A stretch of DNA of 64,000 nt from Sporosarcina luteola (GTDB taxonomy: Bacteria; Bacillota; Bacilli; Bacillales_A; Planococcaceae), in contig NZ_JAMBOI010000015.1 in NCBI RefSeq assembly GCF_023715535.1, positions 1-64,000 on the forward strand, written 5' to 3'. This document shows positions 46,470 through 57,165 of this stretch, in pieces. Each line of letters opens with the position of its first letter. Within the stretch, counting starts at the first letter, position 1. The notes beneath the pieces are model-generated. The model was not told the origin of the DNA. It saw only the letters and a list, made by a program, of their open reading frames with translations, and ran no database searches. Made by a program: the position numbers and the translations under genes.

Positions 46470-48881
46470 ATGAAGATGATAGGCAATCTTGAAAGACCGG
46501 TAGGCCAACAGATTCGTCACGTGGTGAGCACGATGGGCAAGCGGAAGATGTATGTATTAATGGCGGCGTTCTTTTTACTGAGCACGTTTTTCTTGTCGCA
46601 AGCTGTTCTGTTCAACGCAGCTGTCCCTTTTTTCTTGCCGATTTGGGCGTTGGCGCAAATGCGATTCAGGAATCATCTCGTTTACGTATTCATCGGCGGA
46701 ATTGCGGGAGGGGCATTTCTGGGGCTGGGACAAGCAGTGATCCATTTACTGCAATTGTTGTTATTTAATGTGGTGAGTAAGCATCCTCTTATGAGGAAGT
46801 CCATTCCATTGACAGTTGCAGGTACGATCATAGTTGTCCAAGTTTTATGGCAGTTTGTCATGCATAGCGGGCATACGCCTGTTGATGTGCAATTGTCGAT
46901 CGGTTTCGAAGCGGTACTGGCGCTGTTCATGACATTTTTCCTGTTTGTTGCATTTCCTCATCGTGAGCGCATCTTTTATGGCCAGTGGTCGCCGGAACGT
47001 CTCGGGGCTGTTTGCATTGTCGGCATCATGGCGACAACAGGGATGGGCAATCTCATGGTCGGTCCGATTTCAATTTCAGGATTGCTGCTTCATTTGACCA
47101 TTTTGCTGGCAGCACTTGCTGGGGGTCTGCCGTTTTCCACGACGATTGCGATGATGATCGCGGCGATTGCAGGAGTTGCGGAATTGTCGTTTACCGGGAT
47201 GATGGCCGTATACGGCATGACGGGGTTTTTTGCAGGCGCATTCAAACGTCTCGGGAAATTGGGTATTGCGACAGGCGGCTTTGCTGTATCCGTCTTCTTC
47301 CTTCTATATGATTTTACACTGCCGCTGGATACATCCCACTTCTTGACGATCGGCTTGGCGACGCTTCTGTTCTTCTTTGTCCCGGCAAAGAAGGTTGAAC
47401 CAATCGGGCGTATGATTACGCCGACAGGTCAACAGGATATATCAGTGAAGCGGCAGCAATGGCTGACCGACCGTCTGGATGAGCAATTATCGGATTTTCA
47501 ACAGTTTGCTGAATTCATGTCCAATCTCGTCAATGATCGGTTCGCTTCAGATGACGTGAATGCTGCGCAGAATATCCCATCGATATGCCAGTCCTGTTTC
47601 AGGTATTCGAAATGCTGGGAGGGAAATGAAGAAGGAATGGCCCGTCTCCTATATGAGTGGGAAGGGACGTATTCGGCGACAAAGAAAGCGGCACGCCATC
47701 GTGTGGAAGAGAAGATCAAATATAAGTGTATCCGTTCTTCAGGTTTGATTTCCGAGTTGGAGGAGTCGGCTTCCAATCATCTCTTGATGGGGCAGCTTCA
47801 GCATGGGCGGAAAATGCTTGCCTTGCAATTGAGAGATATGAGCACTCATTTGGAGAAAATCATGAATGATATAAAAGGGGAGTTGTCGGTTAACCATCTT
47901 GCGGAGGAGGAATTGGGGAAGCATTTGCAGTCGCAAGGAATCGAATATTATCAGATCGATATTTTATCAGAGGAGAAGGGGGCTTACCGGATCGTAATTT
48001 CAACCCCTGAAAGACGTTCGGATTTCGAGACGGATATGACGGTGGCAGAACGTCTCATATTACCGCTGTTGGAGGAAGTCTACCGCGAGCCGTTTAAAGT
48101 GGAGAAAACTGTCGCGCTGCAAGACCCATTCCCTCATATCCAACTGATGTTTTCCTCGTCTGTCCGTTTTTCATTAGAATATGGAATTGTAGCGACGGCT
48201 GGGGGAGGTACATTCCATGCGGGAGACGCCTATGAAGTGTTTCCAATTCATGATGGGCTCACCGCTGTTCTACTATCGGATGGCATGGGGCATGATATAA
48301 ATGCATACCGGGAAAGCCGGAAAGTGATTCGTCTCATGCGGGAATGTCTGGACCGGAAGATGGATCCGGAAACGGCGATGCATACATTGCATTATATGAT
48401 GTCGCTGAATGGGCTTGATGATATGTATGCGACGCTGGATTTGGCTTTGGTTGACTTGCAGGATGGACGGCTTTGGTCTTGGAAGGCGGGTTCAATGAGC
48501 ACGTATATTAAACGGGGCCAAGACTTCCTCCGGCTTGATAGCAAATCCGTTCCTGTTGGTTTCCTTCCGTCATTTTCGGTTGAAGCGACAAACGAAGAAT
48601 TGAAGTCAGGGGATATTATTGTCATGCTGACGGATGGCGTATTCAACGGTTCCGTTACAATTGAAAAACAGGAAGATGCAATCTATGGAATATTGGAAAA
48701 GTATGAGCACCTTTCTTGCGAGCCTATAGCTGACCGTATCATGTACGAAATGGAAAGGAAGTTCGGAATTGTGGCGGATGACCGGACTGTGTTGGTAATG
48801 AAGGTTGAACACGTTCTACCGAAGTGGACGACAATAAAGCCTACAAATCGATTTATTTCCCGGGAAAAAGTTATGGGGTAG
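46470..48881 (+). CDS. spoIIE: Stage II sporulation protein E
   Basis: The membrane-bound PP2C-type phosphatase that dephosphorylates SpoIIAA and so activates sigma-F in the forespore; it also interacts with FtsZ at the polar septum. The 803-residue protein has about ten membrane segments (about 30-310), a central regulatory region and the C-terminal phosphatase domain (LLSDGMGHD, VMLTDGVFN, DDRTVLVMK). The ATG at 46470 has ATAGGGGGAA upstream; the longer frame has no site. The yabS and yabT genes that follow in B. subtilis are absent. Confidence 0.96.
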   Translation: MKMIGNLERPVGQQIRHVVSTMGKRKMYVLMAAFFLLSTFFLSQAVLFNAAVPFFLPIWALAQMRFRNHLVYVFIGGIAGGAFLGLGQAVIHLLQLLLFNVVSKHPLMRKSIPLTVAGTIIVVQVLWQFVMHSGHTPVDVQLSIGFEAVLALFMTFFLFVAFPHRERIFYGQWSPERLGAVCIVGIMATTGMGNLMVGPISISGLLLHLTILLAALAGGLPFSTTIAMMIAAIAGVAELSFTGMMAVYGMTGFFAGAFKRLGKLGIATGGFAVSVFFLLYDFTLPLDTSHFLTIGLATLLFFFVPAKKVEPIGRMITPTGQQDISVKRQQWLTDRLDEQLSDFQQFAEFMSNLVNDRFASDDVNAAQNIPSICQSCFRYSKCWEGNEEGMARLLYEWEGTYSATKKAARHRVEEKIKYKCIRSSGLISELEESASNHLLMGQLQHGRKMLALQLRDMSTHLEKIMNDIKGELSVNHLAEEELGKHLQSQGIEYYQIDILSEEKGAYRIVISTPERRSDFETDMTVAERLILPLLEEVYREPFKVEKTVALQDPFPHIQLMFSSSVRFSLEYGIVATAGGGTFHAGDAYEVFPIHDGLTAVLLSDGMGHDINAYRESRKVIRLMRECLDRKMDPETAMHTLHYMMSLNGLDDMYATLDLALVDLQDGRLWSWKAGSMSTYIKRGQDFLRLDSKSVPVGFLPSFSVEATNEELKSGDIIVMLTDGVFNGSVTIEKQEDAIYGILEKYEHLSCEPIADRIMYEMERKFGIVADDRTVLVMKVEHVLPKWTTIKPTNRFISREKVMG

Positions 48882-48923
48882 AATAAGGGGTAGTTGAAGA
48901 GACAATAATGTGGAGGGCGAAAA

Positions 48924-50357
48924 ATGCAGGCATTCGAAAGGAAAATCCTTGAATTTATTCATAAAGAGAAATTGCTGTCATCGGGTCGCAGGGTCTTAGT
49001 CGCATGCTCGGGCGGGGTGGATTCAGTCGCACTTTTGCTCTTCATGGCCACAATTCGCGAAAAACTGCGGATTGAAGTGGCTGCCGCCCATGTCGATCAC
49101 ATGCTGCGCGGGCAGGAGTCAGCGGATGATGGCAAGCTTGTAAAGGGACTATGCGAAAAGCTTGGAATACCTTTCTTCGGCGGGAATGTACCCGTACCCT
49201 CCATCTTGAATGAGGAAGGTGGAAATATGCAGGACGTCTGCCGTACTGGAAGGTATGCCTTTTTCACTGAAGTGATGCAGGCGGGACATTATGACGTACT
49301 GGCGACAGCGCATCACGCCGAAGACCAATTGGAGACGGTGCTCATGCAAATGTCCAAGGGGAACACCCCTTTCGGCATACCATTGAGCCGGAAAATCGAT
49401 GGCGGTAGCATCATCAGGCCATTCCTTCCAGCAATGAAGGAAGAGCTGCTGACCTATGTGAAGGAGCGGGGGGCACAATTCAGGGAGGACCCCAGCAATG
49501 ATAGCGACGCTTATTTGCGGAATCGGCTCCGCCGCCATGTCGCGCCGGTCATCATGTCGGAAAATCCTTCCGCGGCATTGAATACCGTCAAAATGACGGT
49601 GGCGCTGCAGGAGGATGAATTGCTCTTGGGCAGTCTTGCAAAGGAGCATTTCGCGTCCATTGTTACGTTCACTGAAGACGGGCTTCCGACCTTCTCCTTG
49701 GATCTTTTCAGCAGCATGCACACTGCTTTACAAAAGCGCTTCATTCCACTACTATTGAATTATCTATACTTCGGGGAAATCAAACCTGTAGAATATAACA
49801 CAGCACTTTTGAATCAATTGCATCACCATCTGTCCGCAAGTGCAGGAAATGTCACGATCGATCTTCCAAGAGGATACCGATTCGTGAGGGAATACGGCAA
49901 TGTTTCGATTGTGGAAGAGATGCCGATTCCGGATACATCCCTTCGCAAGCTGGAAAAGGGCGAATGGACAATCTGGGGGGATATGCTGTTATATTGGGGC
50001 GATGCGGATGTAATGGAAGCGGACGCGTTGGAAACGATGTATTTCGATTTACCCAATGCTGATTTGCCGCTTTACGTAAGGGGCAGAAAAGACGGTGATC
50101 GTCTATTGCTTCCAGGCATGACCCGGCCGAAGCGCTTGTCCAGATTGTTCATTGACGAAAAGATCGGTGCCGAACAACGAAGGAAGATACCGGTCGTCAC
50201 AACTGCGAACGAGGAAATATGCGCCATTCCTGGCGTACGATATGGCATCCAGTTCAGGGAACGGAAAACAGAACAGGAAAAGTACATATTCAAAATGAAA
50301 AAACGTGAAAATCTTAACGGAAAAGAGAGGGAACTCGATGTTGCAGAAAGATATTGA
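48924..50357 (+). CDS. tilS: tRNA(Ile) lysidine synthetase
   Basis: It changes C34 of the CAU-anticodon tRNA-Ile2 to lysidine so that it reads AUA. The 477-residue protein has the PP-loop [14 protein letters not shown] near residue 28, [19 protein letters not shown], and C-terminal TilS substrate-binding domains. ATGTGGAGGGCG precedes the ATG. It overlaps hpt. Confidence 0.95.
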   Translation: MQAFERKILEFIHKEKLLSSGRRVLVACSGGVDSVALLLFMATIREKLRIEVAAAHVDHMLRGQESADDGKLVKGLCEKLGIPFFGGNVPVPSILNEEGGNMQDVCRTGRYAFFTEVMQAGHYDVLATAHHAEDQLETVLMQMSKGNTPFGIPLSRKIDGGSIIRPFLPAMKEELLTYVKERGAQFREDPSNDSDAYLRNRLRRHVAPVIMSENPSAALNTVKMTVALQEDELLLGSLAKEHFASIVTFTEDGLPTFSLDLFSSMHTALQKRFIPLLLNYLYFGEIKPVEYNTALLNQLHHHLSASAGNVTIDLPRGYRFVREYGNVSIVEEMPIPDTSLRKLEKGEWTIWGDMLLYWGDADVMEADALETMYFDLPNADLPLYVRGRKDGDRLLLPGMTRPKRLSRLFIDEKIGAEQRRKIPVVTTANEEICAIPGVRYGIQFRERKTEQEKYIFKMKKRENLNGKERELDVAERY

Positions 50358-50880
50358 AGAAGTACTCATCACAGAAGAACAGATCCAGGAGAAAGTTGCG
50401 GAACTTGGTGCCGTGCTGACAGCGGATTATCATGATAAATTCCCGCTTGCAATCGGTGTCCTTAAGGGAGCATTGCCGTTCATGAGCGACTTGATCAAAC
50501 GGATCGATGCGTATATTGAATTGGATTTCATGGATGTATCCAGTTACGGAAATGCAACAGTCTCATCAGGAGAAGTGAAAATCGTCAAAGACTTGAATGC
50601 AAGTGTTGAGGGCCGCGACGTCTTGATCATCGAAGACATTATTGACAGCGGTAAAACATTGAATTATTTGGTCGAACTCTTCAAATACCGGAAAGCGAAA
50701 TCCATAAAAATCGTAACGTTGCTTGACAAACCGACAGGCCGAAAAGTGGACTTGAAAGCGGACTATGTCGGATTCCTTGTACCAGACGCATTTGTTGTCG
50801 GTTATGGACTTGATTACGCAGAAAAATATAGGAATTTGCCTTATATCGGTGTATTGAAAAAGGAAATCTACTCTTTCTGA
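50338..50880 (+). CDS. hpt: Hypoxanthine phosphoribosyltransferase
   Basis: A purine salvage enzyme, 180 residues. The PRPP loop is [14 protein letters not shown], and [11 protein letters not shown] forms the pyrophosphate-binding part. The ATG at 50338 has GAGAGGGA upstream and lies within the end of tilS; this start gives the same length as B. subtilis HprT. The tilS-hpt-ftsH order is widely conserved. Confidence 0.95.
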   Translation: MLQKDIEEVLITEEQIQEKVAELGAVLTADYHDKFPLAIGVLKGALPFMSDLIKRIDAYIELDFMDVSSYGNATVSSGEVKIVKDLNASVEGRDVLIIEDIIDSGKTLNYLVELFKYRKAKSIKIVTLLDKPTGRKVDLKADYVGFLVPDAFVVGYGLDYAEKYRNLPYIGVLKKEIYSF

Positions 50881-50926
50881 AAGCTTTTCAACAAACCTTT
50901 ACAAGGGGCGGTGGAAAGCTTTTTCC
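50881..50926 (+). terminator. Possible terminator after hpt
   Basis: AAAGCTTTTC can pair with GGAAAGCTTT around a long loop, followed by TTCC. The stem is AT-rich and the loop long, so activity is uncertain. The remainder of the gap to ftsH holds no feature I can name apart from a small AAAAAGGCA-type hairpin near 51012. Confidence 0.4.
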
Positions 50927-51100
50927 ATAGTAGGCCCGAAGTTGGCATACTAGTATCTAAGAGTGTGGACCCGTAAGCATAAGCGGTGAAAAGTGAATTT
51001 CGTTTTCTGTGCCTTAAAAAGGCATTTCCTTTGTAGGTTGAATCTGTTATATGATAAGATTTACAATAGTTTTCTGTTGAAAGAAATGAGGAGGCTTGGG

Positions 51101-53128
51101 ATGAATCGTATACTTCGATACTTTCTATTATACGGATTGATCTTCCTTGCAATTATGGGGATTTTCAGTTCACTAAATAATCCGAATCCGAAAACTAAAG
51201 AGATTCGGTATGATCAATTTCTCACAGAACTAAAAAAAGGCGAAATTGAAACAATGTCGTTTCAACCCGTCCGTGGTGTTCTGACCGTTGAAGGTACTAT
51301 GAAGGGTTATGAAGAGGGAGAGAAGTTTACGACAAATATCCTGGTGGATGATTCCACCGTCATGGATGAAATACGTGAATTACGTGCAGTCGGGACAACG
51401 AATAACCCTGAGATCCAAATTCTGCAAGCACCTGAAACAAGTGCATGGGTAGCCTTCTTCACAGGATTAGTTCCATTCATTATCATCATCATTCTATTCT
51501 TCTTCCTATTGAATCAAGCACAAGGCGGCGGTGGCGGCCGAGTCATGAATTTTGGGAAAAGCAAGGCGAAGCTCCATTCCGATGATCGTAAAAAGGTCAG
51601 ATTCACAGACGTTGCGGGTGCGGATGAAGAGAAAGCCGAGCTTGAAGAAGTTGTGGATTTCTTGAAAGATTCACGTAAATTTGTTGAACTTGGAGCGCGT
51701 ATTCCAAAAGGGATCCTTTTGGTCGGACCTCCTGGTACAGGTAAAACGCTTTTGGCGCGTGCTGTTGCTGGTGAAGCCGGCGTGCCGTTCTTCTCGATTT
51801 CCGGTTCGGATTTCGTTGAGATGTTTGTCGGGGTCGGGGCATCCCGTGTCCGTGACTTGTTCGAAAATGCGAAAAAGAATGCACCTTGTATTATCTTTAT
51901 CGATGAAATCGATGCAGTCGGACGTCAACGGGGTGCTGGTCTCGGTGGCGGACATGACGAGCGTGAGCAGACGTTGAATCAGCTCTTGGTTGAAATGGAT
52001 GGGTTCGATGGAAACGAAGGGATCATCATCGTTGCCGCGACGAACCGTCCGGATATCCTCGATCCTGCACTTCTTCGCCCAGGACGCTTCGACCGTCAAA
52101 TCACTGTCGGCCGTCCGGATGTAAGAGGCCGTGAAGCGGTCTTGAAAGTACATGCGCGAAACAAGCCGCTTGATGAAACAGTCAATTTGAAAGCTCTTGC
52201 ACAACGGACGCCTGGATTCTCGGGTGCTGACTTGGAAAACTTGTTGAATGAAGCTGCGTTAGTCGCAGCTAGACGGGGCAAGGCGAAAATCGATATGTCT
52301 GATATCGATGAAGCGACGGACCGTGTCATTGCAGGACCAGCTAAAACGAGCCGGGTCATTTCCGAAAAGGAAAGGAACATCGTCGCATTCCACGAAGCAG
52401 GTCACGTCGTTGTCGGACTTATGCTGGATGACGCTGAAATCGTCCATAAAGTGACGATCGTTCCTCGCGGCCAGGCCGGCGGATATGCGGTCATGTTGCC
52501 GAAAGAGGACCGTTACTTCATGACGAAGCCTGAACTTCTTGACAAAATTGCCGGCCTCCTCGGAGGGCGTGTAGCGGAAGAAATCGTCCTTGGGGAAGTA
52601 TCCACGGGTGCCCACAACGACTTCCAACGCGCTACGGGTATTGCGCGTTCCATGGTGACGGAATACGGTATGAGCAAAAAGCTCGGACCGATGCAATTCG
52701 GCCAGGCGCAAGGCGGCAATGTCTTCCTTGGAAGAGACTTCAATTCCGAACAGAACTATTCCGAATCGATCGCATATGAAATCGACCAGGAAATGCAGCG
52801 CATCATTAAGGAACAGTATGAGCGCACAACTACTATACTGACCGAGCACCGCAACTTGCTCGACTTGATAGCAACAACGCTACTCGAAGTGGAAACGTTG
52901 GATGCAGAGCAGATCAATCACTTGAAAGATCATGGCACTTTGCCTGAGCGTCCATATGAACAAAATGGAAACGGCTCACAACCGAAAATGGATGATGCAG
53001 AAGCTGAAAAAGATTCCGTCCATCCCGATTCGATAGGCGCGCCTGCAGATCCTTCCATCGGAGATCTGCCGAAGGAGAATAGTGGAGATCAGCCACTTCC
53101 TCCAATCGATGAACATAGAAGAGATTAA
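51101..53128 (+). CDS. ftsH: ATP-dependent zinc metalloprotease FtsH
   Basis: A membrane AAA+ protease, 675 residues. Two membrane segments (about 5-25 and 110-130) flank an outer domain; then the AAA module ([23 protein letters not shown], second region of homology [19 protein letters not shown] in two parts) and the zinc protease site HEAGH. The last 60 residues are acidic and disordered. The ATG at 51101 has ATGAGGAGG upstream. In B. subtilis it degrades Spo0E and other regulators and is needed for sporulation. Confidence 0.97.
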   Translation: MNRILRYFLLYGLIFLAIMGIFSSLNNPNPKTKEIRYDQFLTELKKGEIETMSFQPVRGVLTVEGTMKGYEEGEKFTTNILVDDSTVMDEIRELRAVGTTNNPEIQILQAPETSAWVAFFTGLVPFIIIIILFFFLLNQAQGGGGGRVMNFGKSKAKLHSDDRKKVRFTDVAGADEEKAELEEVVDFLKDSRKFVELGARIPKGILLVGPPGTGKTLLARAVAGEAGVPFFSISGSDFVEMFVGVGASRVRDLFENAKKNAPCIIFIDEIDAVGRQRGAGLGGGHDEREQTLNQLLVEMDGFDGNEGIIIVAATNRPDILDPALLRPGRFDRQITVGRPDVRGREAVLKVHARNKPLDETVNLKALAQRTPGFSGADLENLLNEAALVAARRGKAKIDMSDIDEATDRVIAGPAKTSRVISEKERNIVAFHEAGHVVVGLMLDDAEIVHKVTIVPRGQAGGYAVMLPKEDRYFMTKPELLDKIAGLLGGRVAEEIVLGEVSTGAHNDFQRATGIARSMVTEYGMSKKLGPMQFGQAQGGNVFLGRDFNSEQNYSESIAYEIDQEMQRIIKEQYERTTTILTEHRNLLDLIATTLLEVETLDAEQINHLKDHGTLPERPYEQNGNGSQPKMDDAEAEKDSVHPDSIGAPADPSIGDLPKENSGDQPLPPIDEHRRD

Positions 53129-53158
53129 CGAAACGCTCCAACTTAAAAGGTAACATTC

Positions 53159-53196
53159 CAGTCGACTGCTTTTTAAGGCAGTCGGCTGTTTTTATT
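53159..53196 (+). terminator. Terminator after ftsH
   Basis: CAGTCGACTGC pairs with GCAGTCGGCTG (one G-T pair), followed by TTTTTATT. Confidence 0.87.
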
Positions 53197-53209
53197 TATA
53201 TCCAATGTC

Positions 53210-53325
53210 GTCCAGCTGCAGGCGACAGCTTCTCGGGTCGCTTCGGTTTTGAAAGAAAAGGCAAGGAGCGCCTTTTTTTCAAAACCTCCACCGCCTGTCG
53301 AAGCTAACCGTCGCCCTCCGCTTTT
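53210..53325. repeat. Intergenic repeat R2, copy 2
   Basis: A second copy of the R2 element at 46078-46190, starting GTCCAGCTGCAGGCGACAG and ending CGTCGCCCTCCGC. The outer arms match the first copy and can pair (GGCGAC with GTCGCC), while the central 30 bases differ (TTTTGAAAG against CTTTTTTTCAAAA). It lies between ftsH and coaX with no gene in it. Confidence 0.75.
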
Positions 53326-53377
53326 GGTTTGTGGTATGATACTGTGGAAAATGACGAATGTTAGCGAGGAAAAGAAA

Positions 53378-54142
53378 ATGATTCTAGTATTGGATACAGG
53401 AAATACGAATATCGTTCTTGGCGTTTATGATAAAGGAGAATTGAAGCACCATTGGCGCATGGAAACGTACAGGCAAAGAACGGAAGACGAATATGCCATG
53501 TCCGTGAAAGCGCTATTTACCCATGCAGGCCTTAGTTTTGAGGATATTAATGGCATCATCATTTCCTCGGTCGTTCCGCCGGTCATGTTCCCGCTTGAAC
53601 AGATGTGCAGGAAGTATTTTAACTTACGTCCGCTCATCGTCGGTCCTGGCGTTAAAACAGGGTTGAATATAAAATACGAAAATCCCCGTGAAGTGGGTGC
53701 AGACCGTATCGTCAATGCGGTTGCGGCCATCCATGATTATGGCTCTCCGCTCATTATTGTCGATTTCGGAACTGCGACGACATTTTGTTATGTGAACGAA
53801 AAGGGCGAGTATATGGGCGGCTCTATTGCGCCTGGTATCGGCATTTCCATGGAAGCATTATTCGATCGGGCATCTAAATTGCCCCGTGTCGAATTGACGC
53901 GGCCAGACCATATTATCGGCAAGAACACCGTAGCCGCGATGCAAGCAGGAATTGTTTATGGGTATGTAGGACTTGTTGAAGGTATCGTCGGAAGGATGAA
54001 AGCGCAAAGTAAGGTGGAACCGACCGTCATTGCTACGGGTGGGCTTGCCGAATTGATCGCCAGTGAAACGAAAGTGATTGACATCGTAGACAATTTCCTT
54101 ACATTGAAAGGGCTTCATTTGATTTATGAAAGAAATGTTTGA
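53378..54142 (+). CDS. coaX: Type III pantothenate kinase
   Basis: The first enzyme of coenzyme A synthesis, 254 residues, ASKHA fold. [13 protein letters not shown] gives the phosphate-1 loop, GADRIVNA the substrate part and VDFGTATTF the second phosphate loop. The ATG at 53378 (GCGAGGAAAAG upstream) aligns with other CoaX starts; the frame is open 129 bases further back, through the R2 repeat. Confidence 0.95.
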   Translation: MILVLDTGNTNIVLGVYDKGELKHHWRMETYRQRTEDEYAMSVKALFTHAGLSFEDINGIIISSVVPPVMFPLEQMCRKYFNLRPLIVGPGVKTGLNIKYENPREVGADRIVNAVAAIHDYGSPLIIVDFGTATTFCYVNEKGEYMGGSIAPGIGISMEALFDRASKLPRVELTRPDHIIGKNTVAAMQAGIVYGYVGLVEGIVGRMKAQSKVEPTVIATGGLAELIASETKVIDIVDNFLTLKGLHLIYERNV

Positions 54143-54157
54143 AGGGAGTAGTTATGA

Positions 54158-55045
54158 ATGACAGATTATTTGATAAAAGCATTGGCTTATGAAGGGACGA
54201 TTCGTGCCTATGCGGTGAATTCGACAAATGCAGTGGCCGAGGGACAGAAAAAGCATCATGTATGGCCGACAGCTACAGCTGCTTTAGGCAGGACGATGAC
54301 AGCGGCGCTAATGATGGGGGCTATGCTGAAAGGCGATGACAAACTGACGGTGAAAATCGAAGGGAATGGCCCCGCCGGACCGATTGTCGTCGATGCTGAT
54401 GCCAACGGAGATGTAAAAGGATATATCACCCATCCGCACACCCATTTTGAATTGAACGAACAAGGGAAACTTGACGTTCGACGCGCTGTGGGCACGGAAG
54501 GGATGTTGACGGTTGTTAAAGACCTTGGTTTACGCGACTTTTTCACGGGACAAGTTCCGATTGTTTCGGGTGAAATCGCGGAAGACTTCACTCAATATTT
54601 CGTTGTATCAGAGCAGGTGCCTTCAGCGGTTGCATTAGGTGTCCTTGTTAATCCGGATAATACTGTAAAGGCTGCAGGAGGCTTCATCATCCAAGTGATG
54701 CCGGGTGCGACGGAAGAGACGATCAGCGCGCTTGAGAAAAAGCTTGCAAACGTTGAACCGATTTCTAGGATGATTGACCGTGGATTGACGCCTGAAGAAG
54801 TACTCGGGGAAGTTTTAGGGAAAGACAATGTTGAAGTCCTCGATCGCATGGACGTTGCATTTCGATGCAATTGCTCCAAAGAACGTTTCGGCAACGCGCT
54901 TATCGGACTTGGAGAGCAGGAAATCCGTGAAATGATTGATGAGGATGGCCAGGCGGAAGCTCAATGCCATTTCTGTTTAGAGAAGTATCTATTCACAAAA
55001 GAAGAGCTTGAAGGATTTATCGATGAAATACGGTCAAGGTCGTAA
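54158..55045 (+). CDS. hslO: Redox-regulated chaperone Hsp33
   Basis: A holdase chaperone switched on by oxidative unfolding, 295 residues. The zinc-binding cysteines are in CNC (near residue 234) and CHFC (near residue 268). GAAGGGAG precedes the ATG. It overlaps the start of the next gene by about 20 bases. Confidence 0.95.
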   Translation: MTDYLIKALAYEGTIRAYAVNSTNAVAEGQKKHHVWPTATAALGRTMTAALMMGAMLKGDDKLTVKIEGNGPAGPIVVDADANGDVKGYITHPHTHFELNEQGKLDVRRAVGTEGMLTVVKDLGLRDFFTGQVPIVSGEIAEDFTQYFVVSEQVPSAVALGVLVNPDNTVKAAGGFIIQVMPGATEETISALEKKLANVEPISRMIDRGLTPEEVLGEVLGKDNVEVLDRMDVAFRCNCSKERFGNALIGLGEQEIREMIDEDGQAEAQCHFCLEKYLFTKEELEGFIDEIRSRS

Positions 55046-55946
55046 CGTCCAGGAGACGGTCCCTCCAAGAAGGAAATTGAAAACGAAACCGCTTGTTTTC
55101 CTGATCGGCATCCTATTTGCCTGTAACGTCCTTTGGTTTATCGGATGGCTCATACCTGACAAATCGAAGCAACCCGATGAAGAGGTTGCTTCGGTCGCGG
55201 GTGAGGCAATTACGAGGGCGCAGTGGATGACTGCTATGGAAAAGGAAGTCGGGCGGGAAGTGCTTCTTGATCTCGTTAACAATAAAGTGATGGAGACGGC
55301 AGCAAAGAAATACGGCATCGAAGTGACTGACAAAGAGATCGAACTTGAACTCGCATTGATCACTTCGGTGGATGGCCGATCCCACTCGGGTCTGGATATT
55401 GAACAAACCAGGCAAAAAATTCGTTCCCACCTCATTCTGGAAAAGGTTTTGTCGAATGACGTCGTCATTGATGATGGATCTGTGAAATCTTTTTATGATA
55501 AAAATGAGTCTCTCTATAATATCTTAACTGCTTATCGGACTTCCGTTATCATTGTTCCGACCAAGGAAGAGGCGGAGCAGGCGTTGGATGAGTTGGCTAA
55601 GGGGTCAAGCTTCAATGCCATGGCAAAAGAGATATCGACCGATCTTGCGTCGGCAAGCCTCGGCGGTGACATCGGCTATATAAATGCTGAGACGGAGACG
55701 ATCGACCCAACAATCTACAAAGCTGCGTCAAAACAGAAAGAAGGCAAGATCGGGGACGCTATCAAGCTGCAGGACGGTACATACGCTATTATCCTAGTGA
55801 ATGAAGTGGTGGAAGGCAGGGCATTCTCCTTTGAAGAAGTGAAAGAGCATATTAAACGCGAGCTCGCCATTGAACAGCTTCCGCAATCGGTCAATCCCGA
55901 AGCGTTCTGGAAAGAGTTTGATGCAAAATGGTTTTACGGAAAATGA
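55023..55946 (+). CDS. yacD: Foldase/PpiC-type peptidyl-prolyl isomerase YacD
   Basis: A 307-residue membrane-anchored protein: short basic N-terminus, membrane segment about 25-47, SurA/PrsA-like N domain, and a parvulin PPIase domain (about 165-260, with [12 protein letters not shown] and GGDIGYI). It faces the outside and probably helps secreted proteins fold, though no lipobox is present, unlike PrsA. The ATG at 55023 is preferred over a TTG five codons earlier. Confidence 0.88.
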   Translation: MKYGQGRNVQETVPPRRKLKTKPLVFLIGILFACNVLWFIGWLIPDKSKQPDEEVASVAGEAITRAQWMTAMEKEVGREVLLDLVNNKVMETAAKKYGIEVTDKEIELELALITSVDGRSHSGLDIEQTRQKIRSHLILEKVLSNDVVIDDGSVKSFYDKNESLYNILTAYRTSVIIVPTKEEAEQALDELAKGSSFNAMAKEISTDLASASLGGDIGYINAETETIDPTIYKAASKQKEGKIGDAIKLQDGTYAIILVNEVVEGRAFSFEEVKEHIKRELAIEQLPQSVNPEAFWKEFDAKWFYGK

Positions 55947-55950
55947 AATG

Positions 55951-56000
55951 AAAGCTGTTTGGACCTCATGATAAATGAGTGGTTCTGAACAGCTTTTTTA
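55951..56000 (+). terminator. Terminator after yacD
   Basis: AAAGCTGTT and AACAGCTTT form the outer stem, with GGACC/GGTTC and CTCAT/ATGAG pairs inside, followed by TTTT. Confidence 0.82.
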
Positions 56001-56046
56001 GATTATACAATTGAAAAAGGGGAAATAGTATAGGAGGCATTATTGA

Positions 56047-56076
56047 TTGACACTGGTCACAATTCGGGTGTACTAT
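56047..56076 (+). promoter_or_regulatory. Probable sigma-A promoter of cysK
   Basis: TTGACA (56047-56052) and TACTAT (56071-56076) with an 18 bp spacer, about 50 bases before cysK. I looked for a CymR operator and saw none that is convincing. Confidence 0.55.
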
Positions 56077-56124
56077 TAATACAATAAAACATATCAAATA
56101 AGTAGGGATTAGGAGTGGGTAAGA

Positions 56125-57051
56125 ATGAATAGAGTCGGGAACACGATTGCGGATCTTGTTGGGAAAACGCCGCTCGTCAAGTTGAACCGTATGGCGAATC
56201 CGGACAGCGCTGATATTTATTTGAAACTGGAATACTTCAATCCGGGATCGAGTGTCAAAGATAGGATAGCGCTTGCAATGATTGAGGCCGCGGAACAATC
56301 CGGGGATTTGAAGGAAGGCAGCACGATCATTGAGCCAACGAGCGGAAATACGGGCATCGGTCTAGCGATGATTGCAGCAGCGAAAGGGTATAAGGCGGTC
56401 CTAGTCATGCCGGACACGATGAGCTTGGAGCGCCGGAACCTGCTGCGTGCTTATGGAGCGGACCTTGTCCTGACACCTGGGTCGGAAGGGATGAAAGGGG
56501 CTATCGGAAAAGCGGAAGAGCTTGCCGAGAAGAATGGCTGGTTCATGCCGCAGCAATTCAATAACGAAGCGAATCCGGAAGTGCACCGTCTGACGACAGG
56601 GCCGGAAATTGCAGATGCGCTCGATCGTGTCGATGCATTCATTTCAGGAATTGGCACGGGGGGCACGATCACCGGGGCAGGTGGCGTATTGAAAGAACGT
56701 TTCCCGGACGTAAAGATTATCGCTGTGGAACCGACCGATTCAGCAGTCCTTTCAGGCGGTAAACCGGGACCGCATAAAATCCAAGGAATCGGCGCAGGCT
56801 TCATTCCGAAAGTGCTCGACACGGACATTTACGATGAAATTATCCAAGTGACGAATGACGAAGCATATGATACAGCAAGAAGAGCGGCGCGGGAAGAGGG
56901 AATCCTGGGCGGTGTCTCCTCCGGGGCGGCGATCTTCGCGGCAATCCAAGTTGCAGAAAAGCTCGGGAAAGGCAAGAACGTCGTTGCTATCCTTCCGTCG
57001 AACGGTGAACGCTACTTGAGCACCCCGCTTTATCATTTTGAAGAAGAATAA
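56125..57051 (+). CDS. cysK: Cysteine synthase A
   Basis: O-acetylserine sulfhydrylase, 308 residues, fold-type II PLP enzyme. The cofactor lysine is K45 in [20 protein letters not shown] binds the substrate, GTGGTITG the PLP phosphate and PSNGERYLS lies at the end. Same length as the B. subtilis enzyme. ATTAGGAGTGGG precedes the ATG. Confidence 0.96.
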   Translation: MNRVGNTIADLVGKTPLVKLNRMANPDSADIYLKLEYFNPGSSVKDRIALAMIEAAEQSGDLKEGSTIIEPTSGNTGIGLAMIAAAKGYKAVLVMPDTMSLERRNLLRAYGADLVLTPGSEGMKGAIGKAEELAEKNGWFMPQQFNNEANPEVHRLTTGPEIADALDRVDAFISGIGTGGTITGAGGVLKERFPDVKIIAVEPTDSAVLSGGKPGPHKIQGIGAGFIPKVLDTDIYDEIIQVTNDEAYDTARRAAREEGILGGVSSGAAIFAAIQVAEKLGKGKNVVAILPSNGERYLSTPLYHFEEE

Positions 57052-57064
57052 AAGATGTTCATTG

Positions 57065-57091
57065 AAGAGAGCTAATGAGGCTCTCTTTTTC
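57065..57091 (+). terminator. Terminator after cysK
   Basis: GAGAGC pairs with GCTCTC around TAATGAG, followed by TTTTTC. A short stem. Confidence 0.7.
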
Positions 57092-57165
57092 TATTGCTAA
57101 AGGTAGCCTAAACAACACGTAACACGTTAAGATAACTATATTAAATGGAGCTGGGGGAAAATGAA

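Noticed and set aside
53249-53377. N-terminal extension of CoaX
   Set aside because: The frame is open only because of the R2 repeat; the conserved start [11 protein letters not shown] has its own ribosome site.
56041-56124. CymR or S-box control of cysK
   Set aside because: No leader structure and no convincing operator could be found by eye.
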